A stretch of 64,000 nt of DNA from Gammaproteobacteria bacterium (lineage in GTDB: Bacteria; Pseudomonadota; Gammaproteobacteria; Arenicellales; UBA868), in assembly GCA_022450155.1 (NCBI GenBank), contig JAKUQR010000009.1, forward strand, positions 57,348-121,347, given 5' to 3'. How positions within the stretch are numbered: position 1 is the first letter of the stretch; every line of letters starts with the position of its first letter. Below the pieces are notes generated by a model. That model saw only the letters and a program-made list of their open reading frames with translations. It made no database searches and had not been told where the DNA came from. Below are positions 53,743-62,228 of the stretch, piece by piece. The position numbers were made by a program, and so were the translations under genes.

Positions 53743-55574
53743 GTGCGCTGATCAAACAACTGGAAATCGCACGGCAGGATGGCGATCTCAGCGACATCGC
53801 ATTTTATTTTGCCGAGTTACTGGGCCGGCTTGACCCAACTGCGGGCGACCCGTTGCGGCTTGCCGCCGCACTGGTCAGTCAGCGTACAGGCTCTGGCCAT
53901 GTCTGTGTCTATCTGCCCGACGAAGCCGAACACGGTCTGTTGACCACGGACAATGAGCTGAACATCACTGCACCACCGTTGGCCGAGTGGATGGCTGTAC
54001 TGAAAAAGTCCAGCGTGGTGACAATGTCGGGCGAATACCGGCCGCTGGTACTGGAACCTGACGGCCGCCTGTATCTTTACCGCTACTGGGACTGGGAAAA
54101 ACGACTGGCTGAAGACCTTCTAGTTCGAGCTCAACTGCCGGATCTCGACATCGACGATAACGCTCTGAGCCAGGCCCTGACCGCAGTTTTCCCTGCGGGT
54201 CTTGGCAGTTCAGATCAGAAGGTTGCCGCTGCCTTGAGTGTTTTTCGTCCCTTGAGTGTCATCACAGGGGGTCCGGGAAGCGGCAAAACGACGACCGTAG
54301 TGCGGACCGTCGCACTGTTGCAGGCCATTACGGCCATGACTGCAGATGCAATCACCCTGGCAGCCCCCACCGGCAAAGCAGCGGCACGGCTACGGGAGGT
54401 GTTCGTACAGTCAGCCACTCTGCCAGGGCTGGAAAACCTTCAGCTGCCTGAACGCACGACCACGATACACCGGTTGCTCGGAATTCATGCCGCCGATGGC
54501 AATCCGTTTCATGACGCCCGCAACCCCCTGACCTGCCGTGTGCTGGTGGTTGATGAAGCCTCCATGATCGATCTAGGGCTGATGGTCAAGCTGGTCGAGG
54601 CGATGCCTCGACATGCCCGCCTGATTCTATTGGGGGACCCTGATCAACTGGCCTCAGTGGAGGCTGGTTCTGTACTCGAAGATATCTGTAACGGTGCGCA
54701 AGGCTTGCCTGAGGCGCTGGCAGCCAGGCTTAGCCGGGTAACCGGTGTGCATGATGTATCTGGTGCCAGGCCGAGTAACGCGGCACCACTCGCCGGTTCG
54801 CTCGCTGTGTTGCAGGACAGCTGGCGATATGGCCGCACAAGCGATATCGGCAGGCTGGCCAGCGCCGTCCAGGCAGGTGATGTGAGCCAGACGATCGACT
54901 GTCTGCAGGATCCTGTTGCAAGCGCCACAACGCTGCTGCCGTACGAGGGTCAGCCCGGGTTATCAAGGCTTCTGATCGAGCGTATCGTGTCCGGTTACAG
55001 CCAGTGTCTGTCTCTCGCGATTGCCGGGGCGCCTGCCCACCGTGTCTTTGAGTGTTATGGAGAACTGCGGGTTTTATGCGCGCATCGCAGCGGCATCAGT
55101 GGTGTCAGTGGCATTAACCGGCTGATCGAACAGCAGTTGATAAAAGCCGGACAGATACCGGCCAGAGTGTCGTGGTATCCCGGCCGGCCCGTGATCATCC
55201 TGAGTAACGACTATCGTCTGGGCTTGTTTAACGGTGATATGGGCATTGCGCTGGAAGATCCCGGTCGCCCGGGGCAGTTGGCGGTCTATTTCCCGCAGCC
55301 CAGCGGGGCTTACCGCACGATCTGGCCGGGCCGTCTGCCGGCCCACGACACCGTTTATGCAATGACGGTGCACAAATCCCAGGGCTCTGAATTTGGTCGT
55401 TCTGTCTTGGTTTTGCCCGAGCGACCTTCACCGGTGTTGTCGCGGGAGTTGATATACACCGCCTTGAGCCGAGCAGTGCACGCGCTGGAGATCTGGGGCA
55501 GTCAAGACATACTGTCACTGGCGGTCAGCCAGCAAGCCCGACGCAAGTCTGGATTGCAACATCGCCTGCAGTGA
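53739..55574 (+). CDS. recD: RecD subunit of exodeoxyribonuclease V
   Basis: 611 residues from ATG at 53739; the frame is open 72 bases upstream inside recB. Motif I GGPGSGKTTTV, LAAPTGKAAARLREVF, VVDEASMIDLGLMVKLVEAMP, LLGDPDQLASVEAGSVL and a C-terminal AMTVHKSQGSEFGRSVLV and LIYTALSRAVHALEIWG define a superfamily 1B 5'-3' helicase. The N terminus is the RecB-contact domain. The complex degrades linear DNA to Chi and then loads RecA. Confidence 0.95.
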   Translation: MSALIKQLEIARQDGDLSDIAFYFAELLGRLDPTAGDPLRLAAALVSQRTGSGHVCVYLPDEAEHGLLTTDNELNITAPPLAEWMAVLKKSSVVTMSGEYRPLVLEPDGRLYLYRYWDWEKRLAEDLLVRAQLPDLDIDDNALSQALTAVFPAGLGSSDQKVAAALSVFRPLSVITGGPGSGKTTTVVRTVALLQAITAMTADAITLAAPTGKAAARLREVFVQSATLPGLENLQLPERTTTIHRLLGIHAADGNPFHDARNPLTCRVLVVDEASMIDLGLMVKLVEAMPRHARLILLGDPDQLASVEAGSVLEDICNGAQGLPEALAARLSRVTGVHDVSGARPSNAAPLAGSLAVLQDSWRYGRTSDIGRLASAVQAGDVSQTIDCLQDPVASATTLLPYEGQPGLSRLLIERIVSGYSQCLSLAIAGAPAHRVFECYGELRVLCAHRSGISGVSGINRLIEQQLIKAGQIPARVSWYPGRPVIILSNDYRLGLFNGDMGIALEDPGRPGQLAVYFPQPSGAYRTIWPGRLPAHDTVYAMTVHKSQGSEFGRSVLVLPERPSPVLSRELIYTALSRAVHALEIWGSQDILSLAVSQQARRKSGLQHRLQ

Positions 55575-55648
55575 TTGGGCCTTCTCAGCGGGCTAGCAGT
55601 GGTGTTGTCGCAACTTACAATAAGCAGCCCAACACCCGGTAAATTCTT

Positions 55649-56371
55649 TTGATACCACTGCACGACGACAACCCTACAGAGAGCACACCGTTTCTCACTG
55701 TCGGTCTGATCGGTGCGTGTGTACTGATTTACCTGTGGCAATGGTCGCTGGGGCCAGAACAGGTGGCGGCTGTATATGCGTTGGGTGCGATCCCGGCAGT
55801 GGTGTTTGACCATGCCAGACTTTCACCGGAACTGGAGTGGATCGCACCCGCGTTAACGCCGGTCACGTCCATGTTTCTCCATGGCGGGTTCATGCATCTT
55901 GCAGGAAATATGCTTTATCTATGGATCTTTGGTAACAACATCGAAGATGCCATGGGGCACGGCCGTTTCATCGTCTTTTATGTCATCTGCGGCATTGTCG
56001 CTGTTCTGGCACAGGCTTTACCGAACACCGAATCGACGGTGCCCATGATCGGTGCCAGTGGAGCGATATCCGGTGTGCTCGGCGCCTATCTGCTGCTTTA
56101 TCCGAAGGCACGGGTACTGGTGCTGATTCCGCTCGGGTTTTTTCTGTATACGATGCGGCTTAAAGCTGGAATAGTGCTGGTGATCTGGTTCGTGATGCAG
56201 ATTCTGAGTTCACTCACGACAGGTGACGGGCCCGGGGTGGCTTGGTTCGCCCATATTGGGGGCTTTGTTGCCGGTGTTGTGCTGGTGCCCTTTTTCAAGC
56301 GGCGTCAGGTGTCTTTATTTCAGCCCGCCCACAGTCAGGACGGCTGGCACCAAAAGAAGCGGCGACCTTGA
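55649..56371 (+). CDS. Rhomboid-family intramembrane serine protease
   Basis: 240 residues from TTG at 55649, chosen because it restores the family start MIPLHDDNPT. Six or so membrane helices; catalytic serine 137 in IGASGAISG and histidine 202 in FAHIGGFVAG; HGGFMHLAGNMLYLWIFGNNIED (78-100) holds the oxyanion-site asparagine and the N-cap motifs. It cleaves transmembrane proteins in the inner membrane. Its TGA overlaps the ATG of the next gene. Confidence 0.94.
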   Translation: MIPLHDDNPTESTPFLTVGLIGACVLIYLWQWSLGPEQVAAVYALGAIPAVVFDHARLSPELEWIAPALTPVTSMFLHGGFMHLAGNMLYLWIFGNNIEDAMGHGRFIVFYVICGIVAVLAQALPNTESTVPMIGASGAISGVLGAYLLLYPKARVLVLIPLGFFLYTMRLKAGIVLVIWFVMQILSSLTTGDGPGVAWFAHIGGFVAGVVLVPFFKRRQVSLFQPAHSQDGWHQKKRRP

Positions 56372-57888
56372 TGCAGTGGGCTAAAAACGATAGCCGTTCG
56401 ACCTGCCGCTGGTTGGGCTGGATGCTGTGTCTCGGTATTGGCTGGCGGGTGCTGCGCTGGTCCCTGGGCATGCCGATGTGGGGTGATGAAGTCATGCTGG
56501 CACTTAATTTTCTGGATCGCAGCTGGGATGGTTGGCTGCAGCCGCTCGATATGGGACAGGTTGCACCTCCCTTGTTCATGTTACTGCACGGCACCCTCAT
56601 GCAGATCTCGGGCTATTCGGAATGGATCCTGCGATTACCAGCGCTCGTGTTTGGGATTGCCGCGCTGCTGCTGTTTGCCCGGTTTGCCTATGATGTGGTT
56701 GAGCAACGCTCTGCACTGTGTGCGGTGGCTGTGCTGGCGGTGGCCTATTACAGCGTCCGCCATGGCAGTGAATTCAAACCCTACGCGCTGGATCTGCTGC
56801 TGGCTGTGGGCCTGTTGTTTGCGGGCCATCGGTTTCGGTGCAATCCGTTTGGCCGCTGGCAGATCAGCGGCCTGGTTCTGGTTATTGTGCTGGCGCCGCT
56901 GTGTTCATTCCCCTCCGTCTTCGTGACTGCGGGGGTCATCACAGGTCTTTTGGCCGATGCCCTGGTGAAACGTGAACGCTACAGACTGTATCTCACGCTC
57001 GGGATCGTGGTGCTTGCCATCATCATGGTTGTCACGCAATACACGGTCATCATCGTGCCTCAGGCACAGGCCAGCGAACTGCTTAAAACGCTCTGGCAAG
57101 GGGGATTCCCTCCCGGGAATGGGTTCGGATTTCTCGGTTGGTTTGTGGCGCAGTCTGCTGGCCGGCTGATGGCTTATCCGCTGGGCGGTCGACACTTCGG
57201 CAGTGTTCTGACGCTGCTTCTGGTGTGTGTCGGTGCGATTTCTCTCTATAGGACACGGCAGTGGTTCCTGCTGTGGATTATATTGATGCCGTTTGCAGGT
57301 AACGTGGTAGCTGCCGCGTTGCATTGGTATCCCTATGGACAAAGTGCCCGAATAGCGCAACACCTGGCGCCGTCGATCTGCCTGCTTGCGGGTGTGGGGG
57401 TGGTTACTGCGCTGTCGGGACGACCCAAAAAGTGGGTACACAGACGGCTGGTTTGGGTGTTGTGCGGGCTGAGTGTTATCGGTCTCGGCGGCATGGCCGA
57501 GGTGATGGCCCGGCCCTACAAGTCACGCGGCGACCTGTCGGCGCGTGACTTGATTCAACAGACCCTGCCGGCCCTGGACTGCCGGACACTTCAGGTGGTC
57601 AATACGGTCGATACCGTTCCGGTCAATTTTCGCTGGTACTTGGCGATCGACTCCGCGACGCGTTTTGGGGTAGACCCGTTCGAGGCGCTTGAGTACAAAG
57701 ACGAACCGGTGTGCTTGCTGCTTTTTGATGCCAAGCGTGATCCTGACACTGCAAACCGGTTGGAGCATGCACTCAAAAAGATCAGCGCATCACAGCAGTT
57801 GATCCGGGATGAAGTTCAGACTGCGTATATCTATGGGGGTACGCATCACCCGCACCAGGTGCGCTCTATCGTGGTGTCTGGTGGGTGA
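56371..57888 (+). CDS. GT-C-type membrane glycosyltransferase (ArnT/PMT-like)
   Basis: 505 residues from ATG at 56371, coupled to the rhomboid gene. The N-terminal segment PMWGDEVMLALNFL (about 35-48) has the acidic Asp-Glu pair of GT39/ArnT-type enzymes. Ten or more membrane segments follow, with YYSVRHGSEFKPYALDLLLA as a recognisable family loop. It would transfer a sugar from a polyprenyl-phosphate donor to a lipid or protein at the periplasmic face. Acceptor unknown. Codon use and GC match the neighbours. Confidence 0.82.
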   Translation: MQWAKNDSRSTCRWLGWMLCLGIGWRVLRWSLGMPMWGDEVMLALNFLDRSWDGWLQPLDMGQVAPPLFMLLHGTLMQISGYSEWILRLPALVFGIAALLLFARFAYDVVEQRSALCAVAVLAVAYYSVRHGSEFKPYALDLLLAVGLLFAGHRFRCNPFGRWQISGLVLVIVLAPLCSFPSVFVTAGVITGLLADALVKRERYRLYLTLGIVVLAIIMVVTQYTVIIVPQAQASELLKTLWQGGFPPGNGFGFLGWFVAQSAGRLMAYPLGGRHFGSVLTLLLVCVGAISLYRTRQWFLLWIILMPFAGNVVAAALHWYPYGQSARIAQHLAPSICLLAGVGVVTALSGRPKKWVHRRLVWVLCGLSVIGLGGMAEVMARPYKSRGDLSARDLIQQTLPALDCRTLQVVNTVDTVPVNFRWYLAIDSATRFGVDPFEALEYKDEPVCLLLFDAKRDPDTANRLEHALKKISASQQLIRDEVQTAYIYGGTHHPHQVRSIVVSGG

Positions 57889-58001
57889 ACACTTGTGCAT
57901 GATTTTCCTGATATGAAACAAGTTCACACGGGCCGACCGCTGGCGTGCATTTCGAGCCCGGCGTGCAACCCCGGGTGAACCGATCAGCTGAGTGAAGACG
58001 C

Positions 58002-60224
58002 ATGGAACTGCCCACACTTAAGATTGATCGTGCGCAGGCGTTGTCAGAACTGGCAACGGTGTCAAAAACCAATCGCCATCGCAGTGGATTGATACTGACC
58101 GGAAGTGAGGCATGGTGCCTGGATGCGGCGCGGGATATCTACAGCGGGTCCGACATGGGTTCCGCCCGACTGTGGATCGGTACTCATCCGATGACAGGCT
58201 TCGATGCAGTGGCCGCTAAAAAGGCCCATCAGGTTCTGGGGCAGACCTACGATGTGGTGGTGTTCAACGGTCGCTCAGGGTTCGATGTCGATGCTCTGGG
58301 TGCAGTCAGCGGAACTATCCGAGGTGGTGGGCAGTTGTGTCTATTAATGCCCCCGTTTGCGCACTGGTCAACCTACGCGGATCCCGTACGGACCCGCTTT
58401 ACGGCGTTCGGTTATTCAGAGACCGACATCAAGCCACGCTGGTTTTCTCATCTACAACGATCTATTGCCGAATCAACAGGGGTCTTGATGCTGGACCAGA
58501 CCGGTGTGGTACGCGGTCGCTTGCCCAGGTTACAGCGTGAACCGGAGACCGATACTGAGTTAAACGATGCGGACTGCGTCACATCCGATCAGGTCGACGC
58601 GGTGGAGGCGGTGATCCGTGCCGCCACTGGGCAGCGCCGCAAACCGGCCATACTGATCTCGGATCGGGGCCGGGGAAAATCTGCCGCACTGGGGATCGCT
58701 GCCGCACGGCTTTTACGGCAGGGGCGAGGCCGAATTGTCGTCACTGGCCCGCAGCGGGAAACTGTCACCACCCTGTTGGACCACGCGGCCCGGTTACTGC
58801 CGGAGGCCAGACGATCCAAGAACCGGCTGCGATGGTGCAACTCATCGATAGAGTTTCTGGCGCCAGACCGGATCAGTGACCGGACTGCTGACGACACCAT
58901 GGTCATGATTGATGAGGCAGCCGCCATACCCCTGCCGCTGTTAACGGCAGTCGTGAAAAACAGCAGCCGTCTGGCGTTGGCGACCACGGTACACGGCTAC
59001 GAGGGCACTGGCCGGGGGTTCGAACTGCGCTTTGGTCCGCTGCTGTCTTCGCAAATGCGGGGCGAGCGCCGGGTTACGTTGATAACCCCTGTGCGCTGGG
59101 CAGCCGGCGATCCCTTGGAACGTTTTATATTCCGCGCATTGATGCTGGATGCCGGGGCGACAACATCGGCGGATAGGCCGATAGATCCAACCCGCGGCTT
59201 CCACACCGAGCGGCTTGATCGCCATGCCCTGGTGCAAAATCGTAATCGGCTCGACCAGTTGTTTGGCCTGTTGGTGGCATCGCACTACCGCACCCGCCCC
59301 AGTGACCTGCGTTACCTGCTGGATGCCCCGGGTGTGTCGGTCTACGGCGTTTGCTGTCAGTCTGCAATTGTGGGCGCCGCCCTGGTGGTGCGCGAAGGAG
59401 GATTGGCCGCAGACCTTGCCCGCGATGTAATACGTGGTCGCCGTCGACCCCGCGGCCATCTGTTGCCCGTATCGATCGGCACTCATCTTGGCATTGAGAC
59501 CGCACCGCAGCTGACGTATCAGCGTATTGTGCGTATCGCAGTTCGTCCTGAACTGCGGCGCCAGGGGCTGGGATCAAGGTTGATTAACTGTATTGCCAAA
59601 GACGCGCATCAGACAGGACACGATTGTCTGGGCGTCAGCTTCGCTGCCGATCTGGAACTGGTGGACTTCTGGTCAAAGGCTGCCATGCAGCCCATCCGGC
59701 TGGGGGTGACCCAGGGCAAATCCAGCGGAGCTAACGCGCTGTTGATGCTGACAGGGTTGACCACGGCCGGGGAGTACCTCACGCGCCGCGCCGCGCACCT
59801 TTTTAGCCGTCGTCTGCCGGATCAGTTGGCAGATCCTCTTCGAAAAGCCGACCCGAGTCTGGTGCTGTGTCTGTTGAATAAAGGCTTAAAAGCCAAATCA
59901 CCCGATCCCGATGAGTTGCTCACGGCAAGTGCATTTGCAGCGGGGCAGCGCGGTTACGCAGAATGTGTCGCCGAACTGGTCACGGTCTCCTACCACCTGC
60001 TCACCGATCAGCTGGCCGGGCCGCAGGACAAAACCGGTGCGCTGTGTCTGGTACTCAAGGTGCTGCAGAAGCGGTCCTGGGCTGACTGTGCGGCTGTTCT
60101 AGGCCTGGCTGGCCGAAACGATGTGACTGCACTGTTGCAACGGACGATCAGCACTTACTGTGAGGCAGCGAAGACGCCCACTACCACATGCGCTTACGGG
60201 TCGCCGGGGAGTGTGCGAACCTAA
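58002..60224 (+). CDS. tmcA: TmcA, elongator tRNA-Met cytidine acetyltransferase
   Basis: 740 residues, somewhat longer than the 671 of E. coli. It has an N-terminal DUF1726-type domain, then an RNA-helicase domain with ISDRGRGKSAALG (Walker A, about 215-227) and VMIDEAAAIPLPLL (Walker B), a GNAT acetyltransferase domain with YQRIVRIAVRPELRRQGLGSRL (acetyl-CoA site), and a tRNA-binding C terminus. It makes N4-acetylcytidine at the wobble base of initiator-independent tRNA-Met with ATP and acetyl-CoA. It is monocistronic. Confidence 0.95.
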   Translation: MELPTLKIDRAQALSELATVSKTNRHRSGLILTGSEAWCLDAARDIYSGSDMGSARLWIGTHPMTGFDAVAAKKAHQVLGQTYDVVVFNGRSGFDVDALGAVSGTIRGGGQLCLLMPPFAHWSTYADPVRTRFTAFGYSETDIKPRWFSHLQRSIAESTGVLMLDQTGVVRGRLPRLQREPETDTELNDADCVTSDQVDAVEAVIRAATGQRRKPAILISDRGRGKSAALGIAAARLLRQGRGRIVVTGPQRETVTTLLDHAARLLPEARRSKNRLRWCNSSIEFLAPDRISDRTADDTMVMIDEAAAIPLPLLTAVVKNSSRLALATTVHGYEGTGRGFELRFGPLLSSQMRGERRVTLITPVRWAAGDPLERFIFRALMLDAGATTSADRPIDPTRGFHTERLDRHALVQNRNRLDQLFGLLVASHYRTRPSDLRYLLDAPGVSVYGVCCQSAIVGAALVVREGGLAADLARDVIRGRRRPRGHLLPVSIGTHLGIETAPQLTYQRIVRIAVRPELRRQGLGSRLINCIAKDAHQTGHDCLGVSFAADLELVDFWSKAAMQPIRLGVTQGKSSGANALLMLTGLTTAGEYLTRRAAHLFSRRLPDQLADPLRKADPSLVLCLLNKGLKAKSPDPDELLTASAFAAGQRGYAECVAELVTVSYHLLTDQLAGPQDKTGALCLVLKVLQKRSWADCAAVLGLAGRNDVTALLQRTISTYCEAAKTPTTTCAYGSPGSVRT

Positions 60225-60240
60225 ACGGTTGTTCGGTCGG

Positions 60241-60879
60241 TTACGGCACCAGCCAGCGGTTGGTAACAGCCCCGTCGGCAGCCCAATCGAACTGTGCCCG
60301 GCGGTGACCCTGGGCTGCGAGATAGAGCCATTCGAGCCGTTCAACCTTGATGATCACCGCGGTAAAGTAGCAAAACCCCGCTTCTGACTCGGCCGCTTCG
60401 GGTACGCGATTTTCAAGGTCAGTTGGAAGACCGGAGGTGGGCATGCCGGCGCTTGAGCCCGGCACTTCTTGCGCGAGATAGCAGCGGCGGCTGGAGAGTG
60501 GTGTCTGTGCCCAGATTTCGCGGGCAACGTCGTTTTCCTGATGGATGATCGCAGTCGCGTCCAGGCGAAGCTGGATCTTTTCGTCGGGGTGATAGGTGAG
60601 CACCTGACACGTCGGCTGGCGGTGCAGTTCTTCGACCTTGGCAGAACGGCTGTCTGTGTGGATGTGCAGCTCACGTGTGGTACGAACGGTATCCCGCAGG
60701 ACCACCGTGCGTGCACGGGCAGTGTGATCTTTGCCACAGCTGACCAGCACGGGGGTGTGCATGGGTGAGTGCCTGTTGCGGGCAGCATCCTCGAGCAGTA
60801 ACCAGGCTTTTTCAAGCGTTTGCGGCAGGTCGTTATAGAACGTAGCCTCTTCAAGTTCCGGGGTTTGCATCGTATTCAT
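60241..60879 (-). CDS. Pyridoxamine 5'-phosphate oxidase-like flavoprotein
   Basis: 212 residues from ATG at 60879; ATG 60870 is also possible. The split-barrel FMN fold is seen in ARARTVVLRDTVRTTRELHIHTDSRSAKVEEL (about 55-86) and in the C-terminal PNPOx-type ending LYLAAQGHRRAQF. It resembles the Alr4036-like PNPOx group, of uncertain function, not the pdxH enzyme itself. Its 3' end is 16 bases from that of tmcA, convergent. Confidence 0.85.
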   Translation of the reverse strand: MNTMQTPELEEATFYNDLPQTLEKAWLLLEDAARNRHSPMHTPVLVSCGKDHTARARTVVLRDTVRTTRELHIHTDSRSAKVEELHRQPTCQVLTYHPDEKIQLRLDATAIIHQENDVAREIWAQTPLSSRRCYLAQEVPGSSAGMPTSGLPTDLENRVPEAAESEAGFCYFTAVIIKVERLEWLYLAAQGHRRAQFDWAADGAVTNRWLVP

Positions 60880-61102
60880 AGGCAAGATGTCGGTTGCTGA
60901 TTTCTCGTTTACGGCAAAAAAGGGCACAATAGGCGAAATTAAGTTCCTAGTTATGCCACAACTGAGTCACCCGGTCAGGTTTTACTCAGGCCGCGATCGG
61001 TTATCTGTGTGGTTAGCCCCACGAATTTCTCCCGGAATGTACCCCCCGAATCTTTATGCCGCACCGGCGCACCGAACAGAATTGAATCAAGCGGACAAGA
61101 CA

Positions 61103-62020
61103 ATGTCGACCGTGGCGGTTGTGACCACGTTTAATCCGGACCTGTCTGTACTGCGTGAGCAGTTGGGTCGTACCGTGCCGCAGGTCAAACAGCTGATTGT
61201 GGTGGACAACGGCTCAGTTGCAGCTGATTCAATCCGGGCGCTGGTCGAGGAATTTGCGAAGACCCGCTGGTTCAGTCTGGGTGAAAATCGGGGTTTGGGT
61301 TATGCGCATAATGTGGGTATCCAACAGGCCCTGGAACGGGGTGCCGGGTCGGTACTGATCCTGGATCAGGACACGCTGCCGGAACCGGATATGGTCAGCG
61401 TGCTGGCTGAAACGCTGGTATCGTCCAGCGCTCCGGATTCCCGTGTTGCGGCAGTGGGTGCCCGATATGTGGGTGTGCAGAGCAGCCATCCATCGTTTTT
61501 CGTTCAGTTCCGCCGATTTCGCTTCAAGAAGTGTTTCTGCACAGAATGCGGTGTCCGACAGGTGATTCCAGCGGATGTGCTGATCTCATCGGGCGCGCTG
61601 TTTTCCGCCCGCGCACTGCGTGAGATCGGCACTATGGATGAAGGCCTTTTTATTGATCACGTCGATACCGAATGGTTTCTACGTGCCCATCACCGGGGCT
61701 GGCGGTCTTACGGTGTCTGTGACGCAGTGATGCGGCACAGTTTGGGTGAGCGGACTTTTCGCGTCTGGCTTGGCCGCTGGCGTTACCTGCCTATACACAA
61801 GCCGTTTCGCTACTACTATATCTACCGCAACAGTGTGCTGCTGTATCGCCGGTCTTACCCCACGATACGGTGGAAACAGACCGATGTCCTTCGCTTGCTG
61901 ATGATGTTCGTGATGTTTGCGCTGTTTGCCGGAGACAGGGTAGAAAACCTCAAAATGATGTGTCGGGGCATTGCCGATGGGTTTCGGGACCGGGATGGCC
62001 GTCTGGATGCGGCGCGCTGA
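61103..62020 (+). CDS. Family 2 glycosyltransferase, rhamnosyltransferase-like
   Basis: 305 residues from ATG at 61103 (the frame is open to 60887, but that would run into the divergent gene's start). AVVTTFNPD (5-13) and LIVVDNGS begin the GT-A fold, then LILDQDTLPEPDMV has the DxD donor motif, and the acceptor part has DEGLFIDHVDTEWFLRAHHRGW. The plan matches dTDP-rhamnose transferases such as RfbF. It should add a sugar to a polysaccharide or O-antigen intermediate at the membrane. It is the first sign of a polysaccharide locus at the right edge. Confidence 0.9.
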   Translation: MSTVAVVTTFNPDLSVLREQLGRTVPQVKQLIVVDNGSVAADSIRALVEEFAKTRWFSLGENRGLGYAHNVGIQQALERGAGSVLILDQDTLPEPDMVSVLAETLVSSSAPDSRVAAVGARYVGVQSSHPSFFVQFRRFRFKKCFCTECGVRQVIPADVLISSGALFSARALREIGTMDEGLFIDHVDTEWFLRAHHRGWRSYGVCDAVMRHSLGERTFRVWLGRWRYLPIHKPFRYYYIYRNSVLLYRRSYPTIRWKQTDVLRLLMMFVMFALFAGDRVENLKMMCRGIADGFRDRDGRLDAAR

Positions 62021-62228
62021 CACTAAAGATTTCGAGTCAGTGCTCAAAGCCAGCGTTCTAAATTCGAGCGATCAAGTACTCGGTCTACTGTGCGCTTACA
62101 ATAGTCGGGTGGGAACTTACCCGGGTGCCGCTGTTACAGGGGCCACCACACCGAAGTCGCCTGACCCGGAAAGTGGATCATCCTAAAGAGAGTTATTCAG
62201 ATTGCCTTCGAGTCTCAAACACACCTTA

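Noticed and set aside
60887..61102. 72-residue N-terminal extension of the glycosyltransferase
   Set aside because: The family start is at MSTVAVVTTFNP (61103); the extension would occupy the divergent promoter region.
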